Source of the DNA: Allokutzneria sp. A3M-2-11 16
GTDB lineage: Bacteria; Actinomycetota; Actinomycetes; Mycobacteriales; Pseudonocardiaceae
DNA: 64,000 nucleotides
Direction: 5' to 3'
Assembly: GCF_024213555.1 (NCBI RefSeq)
Contig: NZ_JANAVO010000001.1
Coordinates: 1,302,001-1,366,000, forward strand
A program made the translations under genes and the position numbers. The notes under the pieces were generated by a model. The model worked only from the letters and a program-made list of their open reading frames with translations, ran no database searches and was not told the DNA's origin. Shown piece after piece: positions 45,526 to 58,202 of the stretch (within the stretch, counting starts at the first letter, position 1; each line of letters opens with the position of its first letter).

Positions 45526-47091
45526 CTAGGAGACGAAAGCCCCCACGACCGACCAGTCCAGCACCGCCGAGGGGAACACCCCGAGCAGGATGGTCACCGC
45601 GACGCCGAGCGCGATGGTGATGGTGGTGGGCACGCCCGGCAGGCTCACCGTCGGGCCGTCCTCCTCCGGCTCGCGCATGTACATCAGCACGATGATCCGC
45701 AGGTAGAAGAACGCGGCGACGGCGCTGGCCAGCAGCGCGATCACCACCAGCGGGGCCATCCCGTCGGCCAGCGCGGCCGAGAACACCACGAACTTGCCGA
45801 CGAAGCCGCTGGTGAACGGGATACCGGCGAGGGCGAGCAACAGCACCGTGAAGATGCCGGCCACCACCGGGGAGCGCTTGGCCAGACCGGCCCAGGAGCT
45901 GATCTGCGTGGCCTCCCCGTTCGCGTCGCGGACCAGGCTGATCACCGCGAACACCGACAGCGTGGTGAAGCCGTAGGTGAGCAGGTAGAACAGCGTGGCG
46001 GCGCGGCCCTCGTCGGTCAGCGCGATCGACCCGATCAGCAGGAAGCCCGCGTGCGCCACCGAGGAGTAGGCGACCATCCGCTTGATGTCGGTCTGGGTCA
46101 GGCCCAGGATCGCGCCGATCAGCATCGAGACGATGGCGACGCCCCAGAGCACACCGCGCCACTCCCAGCTGGTCGCCTCGAAGGCCACCGAGAACACCCG
46201 CAGGATGCCGCCGAAGGCCGCGACCTTGGTGCACGCGCCCATGAAGGCGGTGACCGGGGTCGGGGCGCCCTGGTAGACGTCCGGGGACCAGGTGTGGAAC
46301 GGGCCGACGGCGGCCTTGAACAGCAGGCCGACCACGAGCAGGCCGATACCGGCGAACAGCAGCGTGTCGGAGCGGTCGGAGCCACCGGCCGCCGCGGCGA
46401 TCGCGGAGAGCTTGATCGACCCCGCGTAGCCGTAGAGCAGCGCCAGTCCGTAGAGGAAGAACGCCGAGGCGAAGGCGCCGAGCAGGAAGTACTTGACCGC
46501 CGCCTCCTGCGAGATGAGGCGGCGACGGCGGGCGAGGCCGCACATCAGGTACAGCGGCAGGCTCAGCACCTCGAGGGCGATGAACATGGTCAGCAGGTCG
46601 TTGGACGCCGTGAAGACCATCATCCCGCCGAGCGAGAACAGCGCCAGCGGGAAGACCTCGGTCTGCATGACCGTGGTGGCCTGCGCGCGGTCCTGGATGG
46701 TGCCGGGCCGGATCGCGGCGTCGGCGGCGAAGGCACCACCGGGCTCGACCCTGCGGTCGGCCATCAGGAACACCGAGCCGAGGCCGAGGATCAGCAGCGT
46801 CGCCCAGAGGAACAGGGCGGGCTTGTCCACGGCCAGGGCGCCGGCGAGCGTGGTGACCCCGGTCGCCGGGGCGTCACCGAGGTAGGCCAGCAGCGCGGCA
46901 CCGGCGCCCACGAGCGTGAGCACGCTGAGCCCGAACTGGGCGGCCCAGCGCGCCGAACGCGGCAGGAACGCCTCGAACAGCACGGAGACGCAGGCGGCGC
47001 CGAGCACGATCAGGATCGGCGCGATCGCTGGGAAGTCCAGGTCGGGCACTTGGACCTGCTCGACCTGAGCGAGGAGCATCGGGACGTTCAC
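45526..47091 (-). CDS. nuoN: NADH-quinone oxidoreductase subunit N
   Basis: A 521-aa antiporter-like membrane subunit with about 14 helices. Typical segments are LALFSLGGMMVFTASNDLLT, VKYFLLGAFASAFFLYGLAL, GPFHTWSPDVYQGAPTPVTA and KRMVAYSSVAHAGFLLIG. GTG start one base after nuoM. It pumps protons in complex I and is the last gene of the operon. Confidence 0.97.
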   Translation of the reverse strand: MNVPMLLAQVEQVQVPDLDFPAIAPILIVLGAACVSVLFEAFLPRSARWAAQFGLSVLTLVGAGAALLAYLGDAPATGVTTLAGALAVDKPALFLWATLLILGLGSVFLMADRRVEPGGAFAADAAIRPGTIQDRAQATTVMQTEVFPLALFSLGGMMVFTASNDLLTMFIALEVLSLPLYLMCGLARRRRLISQEAAVKYFLLGAFASAFFLYGLALLYGYAGSIKLSAIAAAAGGSDRSDTLLFAGIGLLVVGLLFKAAVGPFHTWSPDVYQGAPTPVTAFMGACTKVAAFGGILRVFSVAFEATSWEWRGVLWGVAIVSMLIGAILGLTQTDIKRMVAYSSVAHAGFLLIGSIALTDEGRAATLFYLLTYGFTTLSVFAVISLVRDANGEATQISSWAGLAKRSPVVAGIFTVLLLALAGIPFTSGFVGKFVVFSAALADGMAPLVVIALLASAVAAFFYLRIIVLMYMREPEEDGPTVSLPGVPTTITIALGVAVTILLGVFPSAVLDWSVVGAFVS

Positions 47092-47092
47092 G

Positions 47093-48679
47093 TCACTTGT
47101 CGCCTTCCTGCGCGACGACCGGGTCGGTCACGCCGGCCTCGGTCATCGTCGCCGTGACGGACGGGGTGATCACGTCCAGGACCGGCTTCGGGTAGACGCC
47201 GAGGCCGATGATCAGTGCCACCAGGGGGGCCAGCACGATCAGCTCGCGGCGGGAGAGGTCGGCGATCTTGGACTTGAAGGTGTCCGACTCCGGGTCGGTC
47301 GCCGAACCCGGGCCGCCTGCCAGGCCGACCAGCGCGGTCCCGCGCACCGGGCCCTGCATGATCTGCTGGTAGGCCCGCAGCACGTACAGCGCGGCGAGCA
47401 CCATGCCGACCGAGGCCAGGATGGTGAACACCGGCTCGTTCGGGAACGACCCGACCAGCACCAGGAACTCGCTCACGAAGGAGTTCGTGCCCGGTAGCGC
47501 CAGCGAGGACAGACCGGCCACCAGGAACAGCCCGCCCAGCACCGGGGTCAGCTTGGCCATGCCGCCGTAGTCGGCGAACTGCCTGGAGCCGCCGCGCGCC
47601 ATCACCATGCCGACGACCAGGAAGAGCATGCCGGTGGAGATGCCGTGGTTGACCATGTACAGCACCGAGCCGGAGATCGACTGGCTGCTGAAGGCGAAGA
47701 TGCCCAGCGCGATGAAGCCGAAGTGGGCGATCGAGGTGAACGCCACGAACCGCTTCATATCGCTCTGGCCGAAGGCCAGGAACGCGCCGTAGAGGATGCC
47801 GATCACGGCGAGCACCAGTACCAGCGGCGCGAGCTGCTTGCTGGCCTCGGGGAATAGCGAGAGGCCGTAGCGCAGGAAGCCGAAGGTGCCGACCTTGTCC
47901 AGCACGCCGACGAGCAGCACACCGACGCCGACCGGCGCCTCGGCGGCCGAGTCCGGCAGCCAGGTGTGCAGCGGGACCAGCGGCGCCTTGATGGCGAAGG
48001 CCACGAAGAAGCCGAGGAACAGCCAGAACTGCGCGGTCGGCGAGAGATCCTTGGAGATCTCCGCCAGCTTCGCCCACTCGAACGTGCCCTTGCCGAGCAC
48101 GTCCGCGCTGGTCACGTACACGCCGATGACCGAAGCGAGCATGATCAGCCCGCCGAGCAGCGAGTACAGGAAGAACTTCATCGCCGCGTAGGTCCTGCGC
48201 GGTCCGCCGAAGCGGCCGATCAGGAAGTACGCCGGGATGAGCATCGCCTCGAAGAAGACGTAGAACAGGAAGACGTCCGTGGCGGCGAAGACGCCGACCA
48301 TGAAGGTCTCCATCACCAGGATCAGCGAGAGGAAACCGCCGAGGGTGCGGCCCTCCGGCAGCTTCTCCTCCCAGGAAGCGCCGATCACGATCGGCACCAG
48401 GAAGGCGATCAGCGCGATCATCACCAGGGCGATGCCGTCCACGCCAAGCGCGAAGTTGACCCCGAACTGCGGGATCCACTCCACCGAGCTGGTCAGCTGC
48501 AGCCGGGCGCCGTTCGCGTCGAAGGCGATCCAGGCGAACACCGCGAGGACCAGCTCTCCGAGGGAGAAGCCGAGCGCCGCCAGCTTGGCGAGCTTGTCGT
48601 TGTTGCGCAGCAGCGCGACGACAACGCCACCGACCAGCGGCAGGAAAAGGAGTGCTGGCAACAGGAACGCGCCACTCAT
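47093..48679 (-). CDS. nuoM: NADH-quinone oxidoreductase subunit M
   Basis: A 528-aa antiporter-like subunit ([60 protein letters not shown]). It ends with a hydrophilic tail. ATG overlaps the nuoL stop by 4 bp. Confidence 0.97.
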   Translation of the reverse strand: MSGAFLLPALLFLPLVGGVVVALLRNNDKLAKLAALGFSLGELVLAVFAWIAFDANGARLQLTSSVEWIPQFGVNFALGVDGIALVMIALIAFLVPIVIGASWEEKLPEGRTLGGFLSLILVMETFMVGVFAATDVFLFYVFFEAMLIPAYFLIGRFGGPRRTYAAMKFFLYSLLGGLIMLASVIGVYVTSADVLGKGTFEWAKLAEISKDLSPTAQFWLFLGFFVAFAIKAPLVPLHTWLPDSAAEAPVGVGVLLVGVLDKVGTFGFLRYGLSLFPEASKQLAPLVLVLAVIGILYGAFLAFGQSDMKRFVAFTSIAHFGFIALGIFAFSSQSISGSVLYMVNHGISTGMLFLVVGMVMARGGSRQFADYGGMAKLTPVLGGLFLVAGLSSLALPGTNSFVSEFLVLVGSFPNEPVFTILASVGMVLAALYVLRAYQQIMQGPVRGTALVGLAGGPGSATDPESDTFKSKIADLSRRELIVLAPLVALIIGLGVYPKPVLDVITPSVTATMTEAGVTDPVVAQEGDK

Positions 48680-50634
48680 GCGAACCTCACCACCAGCATG
48701 GCCGCGATCACGAGGACCGAACCTCCAAGCATGCTCAGGGCGTAGGAGCGGACGAACCCGGTCTGGGTCCGCCGCAGCACGCTGGAGCCGCCGCCGAGCA
48801 CCGTCGCGGTGCCGGTGACGATCCCGTCGACGCCCTTGTTGTCCACCACCAGGAAGGCCCTGGTGAGCAGCAGGCTCGGCTTGACGACGAGCCAGTCGTT
48901 CAGCGCGTTGGTGTACAGGTCGGCGCGGGCCGCCCGCACGGGCCAGGACGCTGCGGGCCGCTCGACCGGGACGCGGACCGACTTGCGGCCGAAGATCAGC
49001 CAGGCGACGAGCGCGCCGAGCGCGGACAGCGCCACCGTCAGCAGCGGCACCACCGCGTGCGGGATCACGCCGTGCTCAGCGACCTGGAGCTTGCCGAGCG
49101 AGGGGGCCAGCCAGCCGGACAGCAGGCCGCCGTTGCTGAGCAGGAAGCCCGCGAACACCGAACCGAAGGCCAGGATGATCATCGGGACGGTCATCGACTT
49201 CGGCGACTCGTGCGGGTCGTAGGCCCTGCCGTCCGCGGACTTCAGGTTCTCCCAGCGCTTCTCGCCGAAGAAGACCAGCAGCATCAGGCGGGTCATGTAG
49301 AAGGCCGTCAGCGCCGCGCCGAACACCGCCGCACCGCCGAAGACCCAGCCGCGCCAGCCCTCCTGGCCGAAGGCCGCCTCGATGATGGCGTCCTTGGAGT
49401 AGTAGCCGGACAGGAACGGGAAGCCGATCAGCGCCAGGTAGCCGAGGCCCCAGGTGACGAAGGTGATCGGCATCTTCCTGGCGAGGCCGCCCATCCGCCG
49501 GATGTCGCCCTCGTCGTTCATCCCGTGCATCACCGAACCGGCGCCGAGGAACAGCCCGGCCTTGAAGAAGCCGTGGGTGAGCAGGTGCATGATGCCCAGC
49601 GCGTAGCCGAACGGGCCGAGGCCCACCGCGAGGACCATGTAGCCGATCTGGCTGACCGTGGAGTACGCCAGGACCTTCTTGAAGTCGTCGTAGGCGCAGC
49701 CGATCACGCACCCGATCAGCAGCGTCAGCGCGCCGATGATCGTGACGACCAGGCGGCCGTCCGGGGTGAGGTCGTAGATCGGGTTGGACCGGGCGATCAG
49801 GTAGACACCGGCGGTGACCATGGTCGCGGCGTGGATGAGGGCGGAGACCGGGGTCGGGCCCTCCATCGCGTCCGGGAGCCACGCCTGCAGCGGGAACTGG
49901 CCGGACTTGCCGCAGGCGCCGAGCAGCAGCATCAGCGCGATCGCCAGGACCACACCGCCGGAGAGCTCCCCGGCCCGCTCGAAGACCTCGGTGTACTGGG
50001 TGGTGCCCAGGTTGGCGAACATCAGGAAGATCGCCACCGCCAGGCCGATGTCACCGACCCGGTTCATCAGGAACGCCTTCTTGGCCGCCTCCGCCGCGGA
50101 CGGCTTGTGCTGCCAGAAGGAGATCAGCAGGTAGGAGGCGAGACCGACGCCCTCCCAGCCCAGGTACAGCGTCACGAAGCTGTTGCCCAGCACCAGGATC
50201 AGCATGGCGCCGACGAACAGGTTCAGGTGGCCGAAGAACTTCCGCCGGTTCTCGTCGTGGCTCATGTAGCCGATCGAGTAGATGTGGATCAGCGAGCCCA
50301 CACCGGTGATCAGCAGCACGAACGTGACCGACAGCGGGTCGAGCCGGAGGCCGAAGTCGACCTTGAGCGCCTCGACCGGGATCCACGAGAACAGGCTGAC
50401 CTCGCGGGTCCGCTGTTCGGGGTCGAGCCCGAGGACGGAGAAGAACAGCGCGAGGCCGTAGCCGAACGCCGCGATCACCGTCGCGCTGCCGAGCAGGTGG
50501 CCCCACCGGTCGGTGCGGCGCCCGCCGATCAGCAGGATCGCCGCACCGAGCAGGGGCAGGGCCACCAGCAGCCACGCGTACTGCGCGATGCCGTCGACCG
50601 GGCCGAGCTCGGCAGCCAGATAAGTACTCGTCAC
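48676..50634 (-). CDS. nuoL: NADH-quinone oxidoreductase subunit L
   Basis: A 652-aa largest antiporter-like subunit with the long lateral helix at the C-terminus. Motifs: [60 protein letters not shown]. Start is GTG 50634, ten bases after the nuoK stop. Confidence 0.97.
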   Translation of the reverse strand: MTSTYLAAELGPVDGIAQYAWLLVALPLLGAAILLIGGRRTDRWGHLLGSATVIAAFGYGLALFFSVLGLDPEQRTREVSLFSWIPVEALKVDFGLRLDPLSVTFVLLITGVGSLIHIYSIGYMSHDENRRKFFGHLNLFVGAMLILVLGNSFVTLYLGWEGVGLASYLLISFWQHKPSAAEAAKKAFLMNRVGDIGLAVAIFLMFANLGTTQYTEVFERAGELSGGVVLAIALMLLLGACGKSGQFPLQAWLPDAMEGPTPVSALIHAATMVTAGVYLIARSNPIYDLTPDGRLVVTIIGALTLLIGCVIGCAYDDFKKVLAYSTVSQIGYMVLAVGLGPFGYALGIMHLLTHGFFKAGLFLGAGSVMHGMNDEGDIRRMGGLARKMPITFVTWGLGYLALIGFPFLSGYYSKDAIIEAAFGQEGWRGWVFGGAAVFGAALTAFYMTRLMLLVFFGEKRWENLKSADGRAYDPHESPKSMTVPMIILAFGSVFAGFLLSNGGLLSGWLAPSLGKLQVAEHGVIPHAVVPLLTVALSALGALVAWLIFGRKSVRVPVERPAASWPVRAARADLYTNALNDWLVVKPSLLLTRAFLVVDNKGVDGIVTGTATVLGGGSSVLRRTQTGFVRSYALSMLGGSVLVIAAMLVVRFA

Positions 50635-50644
50635 CTCTGGCCCC

Positions 50645-50944
50645 TCAGTACTTCAGCAGGTTCGCGTCGTCGACCGAGGCCGAGCGGCGCGTCCGGAAGA
50701 TGGACATGATGATCGCGAGTCCGACCACGACCTCCGCGGCGGCGACGACCATCACGAAGAACGCCATCACCTGGCCGTCGAGACCGCCGTTGATCCTGGC
50801 GAAGGTGACCAGCGTCAGGTTCACCGCGTTGAGCATCAGCTCCACGCACATGAAGACCACGATGGCGTTGCGCCGGACCAGCACGCCGACCGCGCCGATG
50901 GTGAACAGCAGCGCCGACAGCAGCAGGTAGTAGGTGGGGGTCAC
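50645..50944 (-). CDS. nuoK: NADH-quinone oxidoreductase subunit K
   Basis: A 99-aa, three-helix membrane subunit ([40 protein letters not shown], with the proton-path Glu). GTG overlaps the nuoJ stop. Confidence 0.97.
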   Translation of the reverse strand: MTPTYYLLLSALLFTIGAVGVLVRRNAIVVFMCVELMLNAVNLTLVTFARINGGLDGQVMAFFVMVVAAAEVVVGLAIIMSIFRTRRSASVDDANLLKY

Positions 50945-51774
50945 CTGTCGCCCTCCTTACCGGTGAGTGCGTGCGCGTCGGGACCGGGGACGGTGCCCGC
51001 GACCTCGGCGACGTCGGACTCCAGGGTCTTGCGGGAGGTGGCCTCGATGAGCTCGGAGACCGACTCCGGGGCGACCGAGCCGTCCGGCAGCAGCGCGGGC
51101 GTGGCCACCGAGTTGGCGGTGGCGAAGACGCCGGGGCCGGGCAGCGGCGACGGGCGGTCGTGCTCGCCGCGCAGGCGCATCTCGACCATCTCGCGCTGGG
51201 TCTTGCGCTCGGTGTGCCTGCGGTCGACGAAGGCCAGCACCATGGCGCCGAGCGCCGCGGTGATCAGCAGCGCCGAGGTCAGCTCGAACGGGAAGACGTA
51301 GTCGGTGAAGACCGCGCGCCCGATGTTGCCGACGTTGCCGCCGTTGGTGGTGTTCGCCTCGACCAGGCCGCGGGCGGGCACGTCGGTGAGCGCCCTGGCC
51401 AGCGCGGTGACCATCAGGACACCGAAGCCGAGGCCGAACACGGCCGCGGCGAAGCGCTGCCCGCGCAGCACCTCGACCACCGAGTCCGACGCGTCCCTGC
51501 CGACCATCATCAGCACGAACAGGAACAGCATCATGATCGCGCCGGTGTAGACGATGATCTGCACGAACCCGAGGAACGGGGCCTGCTGGACCATGTACAT
51601 CACACCGAGGCCGAGCATGGTCAGCACCAGCCACAGCGCGGAGTGCACCGCGTTGCGGGAGAACAGCATGCCGAGCCCACCGGCGAGGGCGAGCGGGCCG
51701 AGGATCCAGAACGCGACGGCCTCGCCCGTGGTGACCTCGCCGCCGGTCTGGGCGAGCAGAAGCGCGGTGTTCAC
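50941..51774 (-). CDS. nuoJ: NADH-quinone oxidoreductase subunit J
   Basis: A 277-aa membrane subunit: five helices in the first ~200 residues ([40 protein letters not shown]) and a ~90-aa hydrophilic C-terminal extension found in actinobacterial NuoJ. GTG overlaps the nuoI stop. Confidence 0.96.
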   Translation of the reverse strand: MNTALLLAQTGGEVTTGEAVAFWILGPLALAGGLGMLFSRNAVHSALWLVLTMLGLGVMYMVQQAPFLGFVQIIVYTGAIMMLFLFVLMMVGRDASDSVVEVLRGQRFAAAVFGLGFGVLMVTALARALTDVPARGLVEANTTNGGNVGNIGRAVFTDYVFPFELTSALLITAALGAMVLAFVDRRHTERKTQREMVEMRLRGEHDRPSPLPGPGVFATANSVATPALLPDGSVAPESVSELIEATSRKTLESDVAEVAGTVPGPDAHALTGKEGDR

Positions 51775-52319
51775 GCCTTGGCCCCCTCGCCGCTGTCGGT
51801 GGACGGCTGCTGGCGGGCCAGCGCCGGACCGTTGACGTAGTAGTCGGTCTCGTTCTCACCGAGGCGCATCGGGTGCGGCGGCTGCTCCATACCGGGCAGC
51901 AGCGGCGCCAGCAGCTGTTCCTTGGTGAAGATCAGGTTCTGCCTGCTGTCGTCGGCCAGCTCGTACTCGTTGGTCATGGTGAGCGAGCGGGTCGGGCAGG
52001 CCTCGATGCACAGGCCGCAGCCGATGCACCGGAGGTAGTTGATCTGGTAGTCCATGCCGTAGCGCTCACCGGGCGAGAAGCGCGCGTCCTCGGTGTTGTC
52101 GCCACCCTCGACGAAGATCGCGTCCGCCGGGCAGGCCCACGCGCACAGCTCGCAGCCGACGCACTTCTCCAGCCCGTCCGGGTGCCGGTTGAGCTGGTGC
52201 CGACCGTGGTAGCGCGGCGCCGTGACCTTCTTGACCTCGGGGTACTCCTCGGTGACGACCTTCTTGAACATGGTTCCGAAGGTCACGCCGAAGCCCTTGA
52301 CGGGATCAAGAATCCCCAT
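51771..52319 (-). CDS. nuoI: NADH-quinone oxidoreductase subunit I
   Basis: A 182-aa 8Fe ferredoxin-like subunit. ATG 52319 ([18 protein letters not shown]) lies 14 bp inside the end of nuoH. Both cluster motifs are complete: [12 protein letters not shown] and [12 protein letters not shown], with [17 protein letters not shown] after. It links the peripheral Fe-S chain to NuoB. Confidence 0.97.
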   Translation of the reverse strand: MGILDPVKGFGVTFGTMFKKVVTEEYPEVKKVTAPRYHGRHQLNRHPDGLEKCVGCELCAWACPADAIFVEGGDNTEDARFSPGERYGMDYQINYLRCIGCGLCIEACPTRSLTMTNEYELADDSRQNLIFTKEQLLAPLLPGMEQPPHPMRLGENETDYYVNGPALARQQPSTDSGEGAKA

Positions 52320-53682
52320 CGCTGGCCTCCTTGTTATTGCCCTTGGCCGACTCGGAGTCGCTGCCCGCGGGGGTGGCGTCGGGAACGTTCGGGGAGTGCT
52401 GCTTGCCGGTGATCTCACCGCTGGAGCCCGCGCCGACCGAGGCCTCCACCGGGACGGCGGCCTTGCGCTTGGGCGGTTTGGGCACGCTCAGGTCCAGCGG
52501 CGGCACCGGGAACCCGCTGTGCGCCATGGGGATCTGCGGCCCGTCGTCGACCTGGCGGTCCGGGATGAGGAAGGCCACGACCAGCATCACCACCAGCAGG
52601 CCGCCGCCGATCATCAGCACCTGCTGCGGGGTGACGCCCTGGTTGCGGATGGTCTTGATGGTCGCGACCGCGACGATCCAGGCCAGGCTCACCGGCACCA
52701 GGAGCTTCCAGCCCAGCTTCATGAACTGGTCGTAGCGGTAGCGCGGCAGCGTGCCGCGCAGCCAGATGAAGCCGAACAGGAAGGCCAGCGTCTTGACCAG
52801 GAACCAGACCAGGCCCAGCCAGCCGTCATCGATCCACGGCACCATCGTCGCCAGCCCGAAGGGCGCGTGCCAGCCGCCGAGGAACAGCGTGGTCGCCAGC
52901 GCCGAGACGGTGACCATGTTGATGTACTCGGCGAGGAAGAACAGCGCGAACTTCAGCGAGGAGTACTCGGTGTGGAAGCCACCGACCAGCTCCGACTCGG
53001 CCTCGGGGAGGTCGAAGGGGGCGCGGTTGGTCTCGCCGACCATGGAGATCACGTAGATCACGAAGCTGAGCGGCAGCAGCACCGCGAACCAGCCGTTGGC
53101 GTGCTGCGCGTCCACGATGCCCGCGGTGGACATCGTGCCGGAGTACATGATCACCGCGACGATGGACAGGCCCATCGCGATCTCGTAGGAGATCACCTGC
53201 GCGGCCGAGCGCAGCGACCCGAGCAGCGGGTACGGCGAGCCGGAGGACCAGCCCGCGAGCACGATGCCGTAGACGCCGAGCGAGGAGCAGGCCAGCACCA
53301 CGAGCACGCCGACCGGCAGGTCGACCAGCTGGAGCGCGGTCTGGTGGCCGAAGAGGCTGACCTCGCCGCCGAGCGGGATGACCGAGAACGCCAGGAAGGC
53401 GGGCACGCAGGAGATCACCGGGGCCAGGAAGAACACCCACTTGTCGGCCAGTACCGGCCGGATGTCCTCCTTGAACGCCAGCTTCAGGCCGTCCGCGAGG
53501 GACTGCAGCCAGCCGCCGGGGCCGACCCGGTTCGGGCCGGGGCGCTGCTGCATCCGCCCGACGACCTTGCGCTCCCAGTTGATCATGAACAGGGTGAGCA
53601 GGACGAGCAGGGCGAAGATCCCGACGACCTTGATGATGGTGATCCAGATCGGATCGTCCGCGAGGAGTTCTGGAGTGCTCAC
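52306..53682 (-). CDS. nuoH: NADH-quinone oxidoreductase subunit H
   Basis: A 458-aa membrane subunit at the quinone site ([75 protein letters not shown]). A ~75-aa hydrophilic Ser/Asp-rich C-terminal tail is added, common in actinobacteria. The start overlaps the nuoG stop by 4 bp. Confidence 0.97.
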   Translation of the reverse strand: MSTPELLADDPIWITIIKVVGIFALLVLLTLFMINWERKVVGRMQQRPGPNRVGPGGWLQSLADGLKLAFKEDIRPVLADKWVFFLAPVISCVPAFLAFSVIPLGGEVSLFGHQTALQLVDLPVGVLVVLACSSLGVYGIVLAGWSSGSPYPLLGSLRSAAQVISYEIAMGLSIVAVIMYSGTMSTAGIVDAQHANGWFAVLLPLSFVIYVISMVGETNRAPFDLPEAESELVGGFHTEYSSLKFALFFLAEYINMVTVSALATTLFLGGWHAPFGLATMVPWIDDGWLGLVWFLVKTLAFLFGFIWLRGTLPRYRYDQFMKLGWKLLVPVSLAWIVAVATIKTIRNQGVTPQQVLMIGGGLLVVMLVVAFLIPDRQVDDGPQIPMAHSGFPVPPLDLSVPKPPKRKAAVPVEASVGAGSSGEITGKQHSPNVPDATPAGSDSESAKGNNKEASDGDS

Positions 53683-56144
53683 GCGTTCCCTCCGTCAGCA
53701 ACCGTCACGGTCACGACCGCGCCGTGGCCCGCGCCGAGGGTGCGGCGCACGGTGGACGACCCGGAGTTGCTGGGCAGCCACACCACGCCGTCTGGCAGGT
53801 CGGCGACCGCGAGCGGCAACGTGATCGCGCCGCGCTCGGTGCGCACCGTGACCTCCGTGCCGTCACTGGCGCCGAGCTTGGCCGCGGACTCGGCCGACAG
53901 CCGGGCGACCGCGGGACGCGCGGTCCCGGCCAGGTTCGGTTCGCCGTCCTGGCCCCGACCGTTGTCCAGCATCCGGGTCCAGCTGGCCAGCACCATCTGA
54001 CCGCCATCGGCCCGGGAGGCGCCGTTGCTGGCAACGCTGGGCGCGGCGGGCCGGGCACCCCGGTACTCACCGAGGCGCGCCAGGTCACCGGCGGCAGCGG
54101 CCGGGGTCTGGGTGAACAGGTCCGCGTCCATCTCCACCGCGAGGGTGTCCAGGACCCGGCAGTCCGGCACCACGTTCGGCACCTCAAGACCCGGCTCGAA
54201 GGACCGGCGACGGCCCTCCCAGTTCAGGTAGCTGCCACCGCGCTCGACGGCCGCGGCCACCGGCAGCACCACATCGGCGCGCGCGGTCACCGCGGACTCG
54301 CGGAGTTCAAGGGAGACAAGGAAACCGACCCGGTCCAGCACCTTCTCCGCGAGCGCCGGGTCCGGCAGGTCCTCGGGGTCAACGCCACCGACGACCAGCG
54401 CCGACAGGTCGCCGATCAGGGCGGCGTTGAGGATGCCGTCCAGATCGCGACCGGGCGCGGTGGGCAGCGCGCCGGACTCCAGGCCCCAGGCCAGCTCGAC
54501 CTCGGCGCGGGCGGCGGCGTCGGCCACCGGGCGGCCGCCCGGCAGCAGCGTCGGCACCGCGCCGACCTCGACCGCACCCCGCTCACCGGCGCGACGCGGG
54601 ATCCAGGCCAGCTTGGCGCCGGTGGTCTCGGCGAGCCGGGTGACCGCGGAGAACAGGCCGGGGATCTCGGCGGCGCGGACGCCGACCAGGATCACCGCGT
54701 TGTCCGAGCCGAGCGCCTCGCGGATGTCGGCACCGTCGGCGTGCGTGCCGAGCGCGTCGACCGCGGCGGCCTCCGCACCGGGGGTGCACGCCAGCAGCTG
54801 GCCGAAGCTCTTGCGCACGCTGGAGGTCGTGTACTGGCCCAGGTGGAAGACCTTGGTCTTGTTGTTCCTGGCGGCCTTGCGCAGCCGCAGGAACAGGATT
54901 CCGGCCTCCTCCTCGGGCTCCAGAGCCACGCACAGCACGGCCGGAGCCCGCTCGATGCCCTGGTAGGTCACGCCGTTCTCCGGCGTGGTGCCCACGACGC
55001 GCGCCGCGAGGAAGTCCAGCTCCTCCGAGGAGTGCGGGCGCGACCGGAAGTCGATGTCGTTGGTGCGCAAGGCGACCCGGGCGAACTTCGAGTACGCGTA
55101 GGCGTCCTCGACGGTCAGCCTGCCGCCGGGCAGCACACCGACGCCGCCGTTGTCGCGGGCCTTGGCCAGCCCCTCGGCCGCGACGCGCAGCGCCTCGGTC
55201 CAGGAGGACTCCTTCAGCTCACCGGACTCCGCGTCGCGCACCAGCGGGCGGGTGATCCGGTCCGGCTGGGTGGCGTAGGTGAAGGCGAAGCGGCCCTTGT
55301 CGCACAGCCACTCCTCGTTCACCTCCGGGTCCTCACCGGCGAGGCGGCGCTGCACCTTGCCGCGGCGGGTGTCCACGCGGGTCGCGCAACCGCCGGCGCA
55401 GTGCTCGCACACACCCGGCTTGGAGACCAGGTCGAACGGGCGGGAGCGGAAGCGGTACGCGGCGCTGGTGAGCGCGCCGACCGGGCAGATCTGGATGGTG
55501 TTGCCGGAGAAGTAGCTCTGGAACGGCTTGTCGTCCGCGACACCGATCTGCTGCATCGCGCCGCGCTCGAGCAGATCGATGAACGGGTCACCGGCGATCT
55601 GCTCGGAGAAGCGGGTGCAGCGCTGGCAGAGCACGCAGCGCTCGCGGTCCAACAGGACCTGGGTGGAGATCGCGACCGGCTTGGCGAAGGTCCGCTTCTT
55701 CTCCTCGAAGCGCGACTCCGACCGACCGTGCTTGAGCGCCTGGTTCTGCAGGGGGCACTCGCCGCCCTTGTCGCAGATCGGGCAGTCCAGCGGGTGGTTG
55801 ATGAGCAGAAGCTCCATCACGCCCTGCTGCGCCTTGTCGGCGACGGGCGAGGTGAGCTGCGTCTTGACCACCATGCCGTCGGCGACGGTCATCGTGCAGG
55901 ACGCCTGCGGCTTCGGCATGGGTCTGCCGCCCATCTCCACCTCGACCAGGCACTGGCGGCACGCGCCTGCCGGTTCGAGGAGGGGGTGGTCGCAGAACCG
56001 CGGGATCACGGTGCCGAGGCGCTCTGCGGTGCGGATGAGCAGTTCGCCCTTGGGCGCCACCACATCCACGCCGTCGATCGTCAGGCGCACGTGGCCTTCG
56101 GGCACCGGCGGCAGGTCCTGGTTCTTCTCAGGAGCCACGGTCAT
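53679..56144 (-). CDS. nuoG: NADH-quinone oxidoreductase subunit G
   Basis: An 821-aa subunit. ATG 56144 overlaps the nuoF stop; the in-frame extension upstream is rejected. The N-terminal [2Fe-2S] ferredoxin domain ([20 protein letters not shown]) precedes the His-Cys motif ([19 protein letters not shown]) and 4Fe cysteines ([39 protein letters not shown]). A molybdopterin-oxidoreductase-like C-terminal region without evident cofactor role follows. Confidence 0.97.
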   Translation of the reverse strand: MTVAPEKNQDLPPVPEGHVRLTIDGVDVVAPKGELLIRTAERLGTVIPRFCDHPLLEPAGACRQCLVEVEMGGRPMPKPQASCTMTVADGMVVKTQLTSPVADKAQQGVMELLLINHPLDCPICDKGGECPLQNQALKHGRSESRFEEKKRTFAKPVAISTQVLLDRERCVLCQRCTRFSEQIAGDPFIDLLERGAMQQIGVADDKPFQSYFSGNTIQICPVGALTSAAYRFRSRPFDLVSKPGVCEHCAGGCATRVDTRRGKVQRRLAGEDPEVNEEWLCDKGRFAFTYATQPDRITRPLVRDAESGELKESSWTEALRVAAEGLAKARDNGGVGVLPGGRLTVEDAYAYSKFARVALRTNDIDFRSRPHSSEELDFLAARVVGTTPENGVTYQGIERAPAVLCVALEPEEEAGILFLRLRKAARNNKTKVFHLGQYTTSSVRKSFGQLLACTPGAEAAAVDALGTHADGADIREALGSDNAVILVGVRAAEIPGLFSAVTRLAETTGAKLAWIPRRAGERGAVEVGAVPTLLPGGRPVADAAARAEVELAWGLESGALPTAPGRDLDGILNAALIGDLSALVVGGVDPEDLPDPALAEKVLDRVGFLVSLELRESAVTARADVVLPVAAAVERGGSYLNWEGRRRSFEPGLEVPNVVPDCRVLDTLAVEMDADLFTQTPAAAAGDLARLGEYRGARPAAPSVASNGASRADGGQMVLASWTRMLDNGRGQDGEPNLAGTARPAVARLSAESAAKLGASDGTEVTVRTERGAITLPLAVADLPDGVVWLPSNSGSSTVRRTLGAGHGAVVTVTVADGGNA

Positions 56145-57439
56145 GAGCTTGCTCCCGCCAGCTCGGGCTGCGCCGCCGCGTTCTGCTGGCACAGCTCAAG
56201 GAACTCGTGCTTGAAGTACTTGATGGCACTGGTGATCGGGCTCGTCGCACCGTCGCCGAGCGCGCAGAAGGACCGGCCGAGGATGTTGTCGCAGATGTCG
56301 AGCAACGTCTCGATGTCCGAGGGCGAGCCCTCGCCGCGCACCATGCGCTGCAGGATCTGCGTCAGCCAGAACGTGCCCTCGCGGCAGGGCGTGCACTTGC
56401 CGCAGGACTCGTGCTTGTAGAACTCGGTCCACTTCATGACGGCCCACGGCACGGACACGGTCTCGTTGAAGATCTGCAGAGCCGTGGTGCCCAGCATCGA
56501 GCCCGCCTGCGCGCAGCCCTCGAAGTCCAGCGGGACGTCGAGGTGCTCGGCGGTGAACATCGGCGTCGACGATCCGCCCGGCGTCCAGAACTTCAGCGGG
56601 ATGCCGTCCTTCATGCCGCCCGCCATGTCGAGCAGCTCGCGCAGCGTGACGCCCATCGGGGCCTCGTACTGGCCGGGCTTCTCCACATGGCCGGAGAGCG
56701 AGAAGATCTTCGGGCCCGGGGACTTCTCCCGCCCCATCGCGCGGAACCAGTCGGAGCCGCCGTTGACGATGTAGGGAACCGAGGCGATGGTCTCGACGTT
56801 GTTCACCACGGTGGGCGAGGCGTAGAGGCCGGCGGTCGCGGGGAAGGGGGGCTTCAACCGGGGCTGGCCGCGACGCCCTTCGAGGGAGTCCAGCAGCGCC
56901 GTCTCCTCACCGCAGATGTACGCGCCCGCACCCGCGTGGATGACGAGGTCGAGGTCGAAGCCCGTTCCGAGGATGTTCTTGCCGAGGTACCCGGCGGCGT
57001 AGGCCTCCTGGACCGCGGCGTTGAGGCGGCGGATGCAGTGCAGGACCTCACCGCGCACGTAGATCGCGCAGAAGTTCGCGCGGATCGCGTACGAGGTGAT
57101 GATGCAGCCCTCGATCAGCGAGTGCGGGTCCGCCATCATCAGCGGGATGTCCTTGCAGGTGCCCGGCTCGCCCTCGTCGGCGTTGATCACGAGGTAGTGC
57201 GGCTTGCCGTCGTTCTGCGGGATGAAGCTCCACTTGAGGCCGGTCGGGAAGCCCGCGCCGCCGCGGCCGCGCAGGCCGGACGCCTTGACCAGCTCGATCA
57301 GCTGGTCCGGGTGGGCCTTGAGCGCCTTGGGGAGTGCGCTGTAGCCCTCCAGCTGCTCGTAGGTGTGCCGGGTCCAGGAGTTCGGCGACAGCCAGCGCTT
57401 GGTCAGCACCGGTGTCAGCACGTGGTTGTTCTCCGTCAT
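56141..57439 (-). CDS. nuoF: NADH-quinone oxidoreductase subunit F
   Basis: A 432-aa NADH- and FMN-binding subunit. ATG 57439 is preferred to the GTG one codon earlier because of its spacing from GTGAGGG. Motifs: [16 protein letters not shown] (NADH), [13 protein letters not shown] (FMN), [20 protein letters not shown], and the 4Fe site [15 protein letters not shown]. Confidence 0.97.
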   Translation of the reverse strand: MTENNHVLTPVLTKRWLSPNSWTRHTYEQLEGYSALPKALKAHPDQLIELVKASGLRGRGGAGFPTGLKWSFIPQNDGKPHYLVINADEGEPGTCKDIPLMMADPHSLIEGCIITSYAIRANFCAIYVRGEVLHCIRRLNAAVQEAYAAGYLGKNILGTGFDLDLVIHAGAGAYICGEETALLDSLEGRRGQPRLKPPFPATAGLYASPTVVNNVETIASVPYIVNGGSDWFRAMGREKSPGPKIFSLSGHVEKPGQYEAPMGVTLRELLDMAGGMKDGIPLKFWTPGGSSTPMFTAEHLDVPLDFEGCAQAGSMLGTTALQIFNETVSVPWAVMKWTEFYKHESCGKCTPCREGTFWLTQILQRMVRGEGSPSDIETLLDICDNILGRSFCALGDGATSPITSAIKYFKHEFLELCQQNAAAQPELAGASS

Positions 57440-57446
57440 CACGCCC

Positions 57447-58202
57447 TCACTTCTTTTCCGGCAGCGCGGGCAGCGGCGCGTCGTCGGGCATGGACGGCGC
57501 GGTCCAGCCGCGCTCCTGGGCGAGCTTGGCGCCCCGCACGGTCTCGATCGACGCGGACGGTCCGGCGTTGTCCGCCGGGTCGCGCCCCTCGAAGAACCCG
57601 GCCAGCTGGAGCTCCGCCTGCTTGAAGTCGGTCAGCGGGGCACCGCGGGTGGGCGCGGGCTTCTCGCCGTTGCGCAGCTTCTCGACCAGCTCCGAAGCGG
57701 ACTCCGGGGTCTGGTTGTCGTAGAACTCGTAGTTCACCTGGAGCACCGGGCCGAGGTCGCAGGCCGCGAGGCACTCGGCGTGCTCCAGCGTGATCGAGCC
57801 GGGGGTGCCGGGCGCGCCCGCGGTCTCCTCGTGGCCCAGCGGCTTGCCGTCGCTGCCCAGCTGCTCGCGCAGCTTCGCGTAGATGGCGTCGCCACCGAGC
57901 GCGGCGCACAGCGTGTTGGTGCAGACGCTCACCAGGTGCTCGCCGCACGGGCGGCGCTTGTACATGGTGTAGAACGTCGCGACCGCGCTGACCTCGGCGG
58001 TGGTCAGGTCCAGCTGGGCGGCGCAGAACGCGATGCCCGCCTGGCTGACGTGGCCCTCCACCGACTGCACCAGGTGCAGCATCGGCAGCAGCGCCGACCG
58101 CGCCACCGGGTAGCGCGCGATGATCTGCTGCGCCTTCTCGACGATGTCGTCGCCGAAGATGCTGATGTCCACAGTGGACTGCTCAGGCTGAGTAGTTGTC
58201 AT
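57447..58202 (-). CDS. nuoE: NADH-quinone oxidoreductase subunit E
   Basis: A 251-aa thioredoxin-like [2Fe-2S] subunit from ATG 58202, overlapping the nuoD stop. Cluster ligands: [14 protein letters not shown] and [21 protein letters not shown] ~70-aa C-terminal extension ([20 protein letters not shown]) is typical of actinobacteria. Confidence 0.97.
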   Translation of the reverse strand: MTTTQPEQSTVDISIFGDDIVEKAQQIIARYPVARSALLPMLHLVQSVEGHVSQAGIAFCAAQLDLTTAEVSAVATFYTMYKRRPCGEHLVSVCTNTLCAALGGDAIYAKLREQLGSDGKPLGHEETAGAPGTPGSITLEHAECLAACDLGPVLQVNYEFYDNQTPESASELVEKLRNGEKPAPTRGAPLTDFKQAELQLAGFFEGRDPADNAGPSASIETVRGAKLAQERGWTAPSMPDDAPLPALPEKK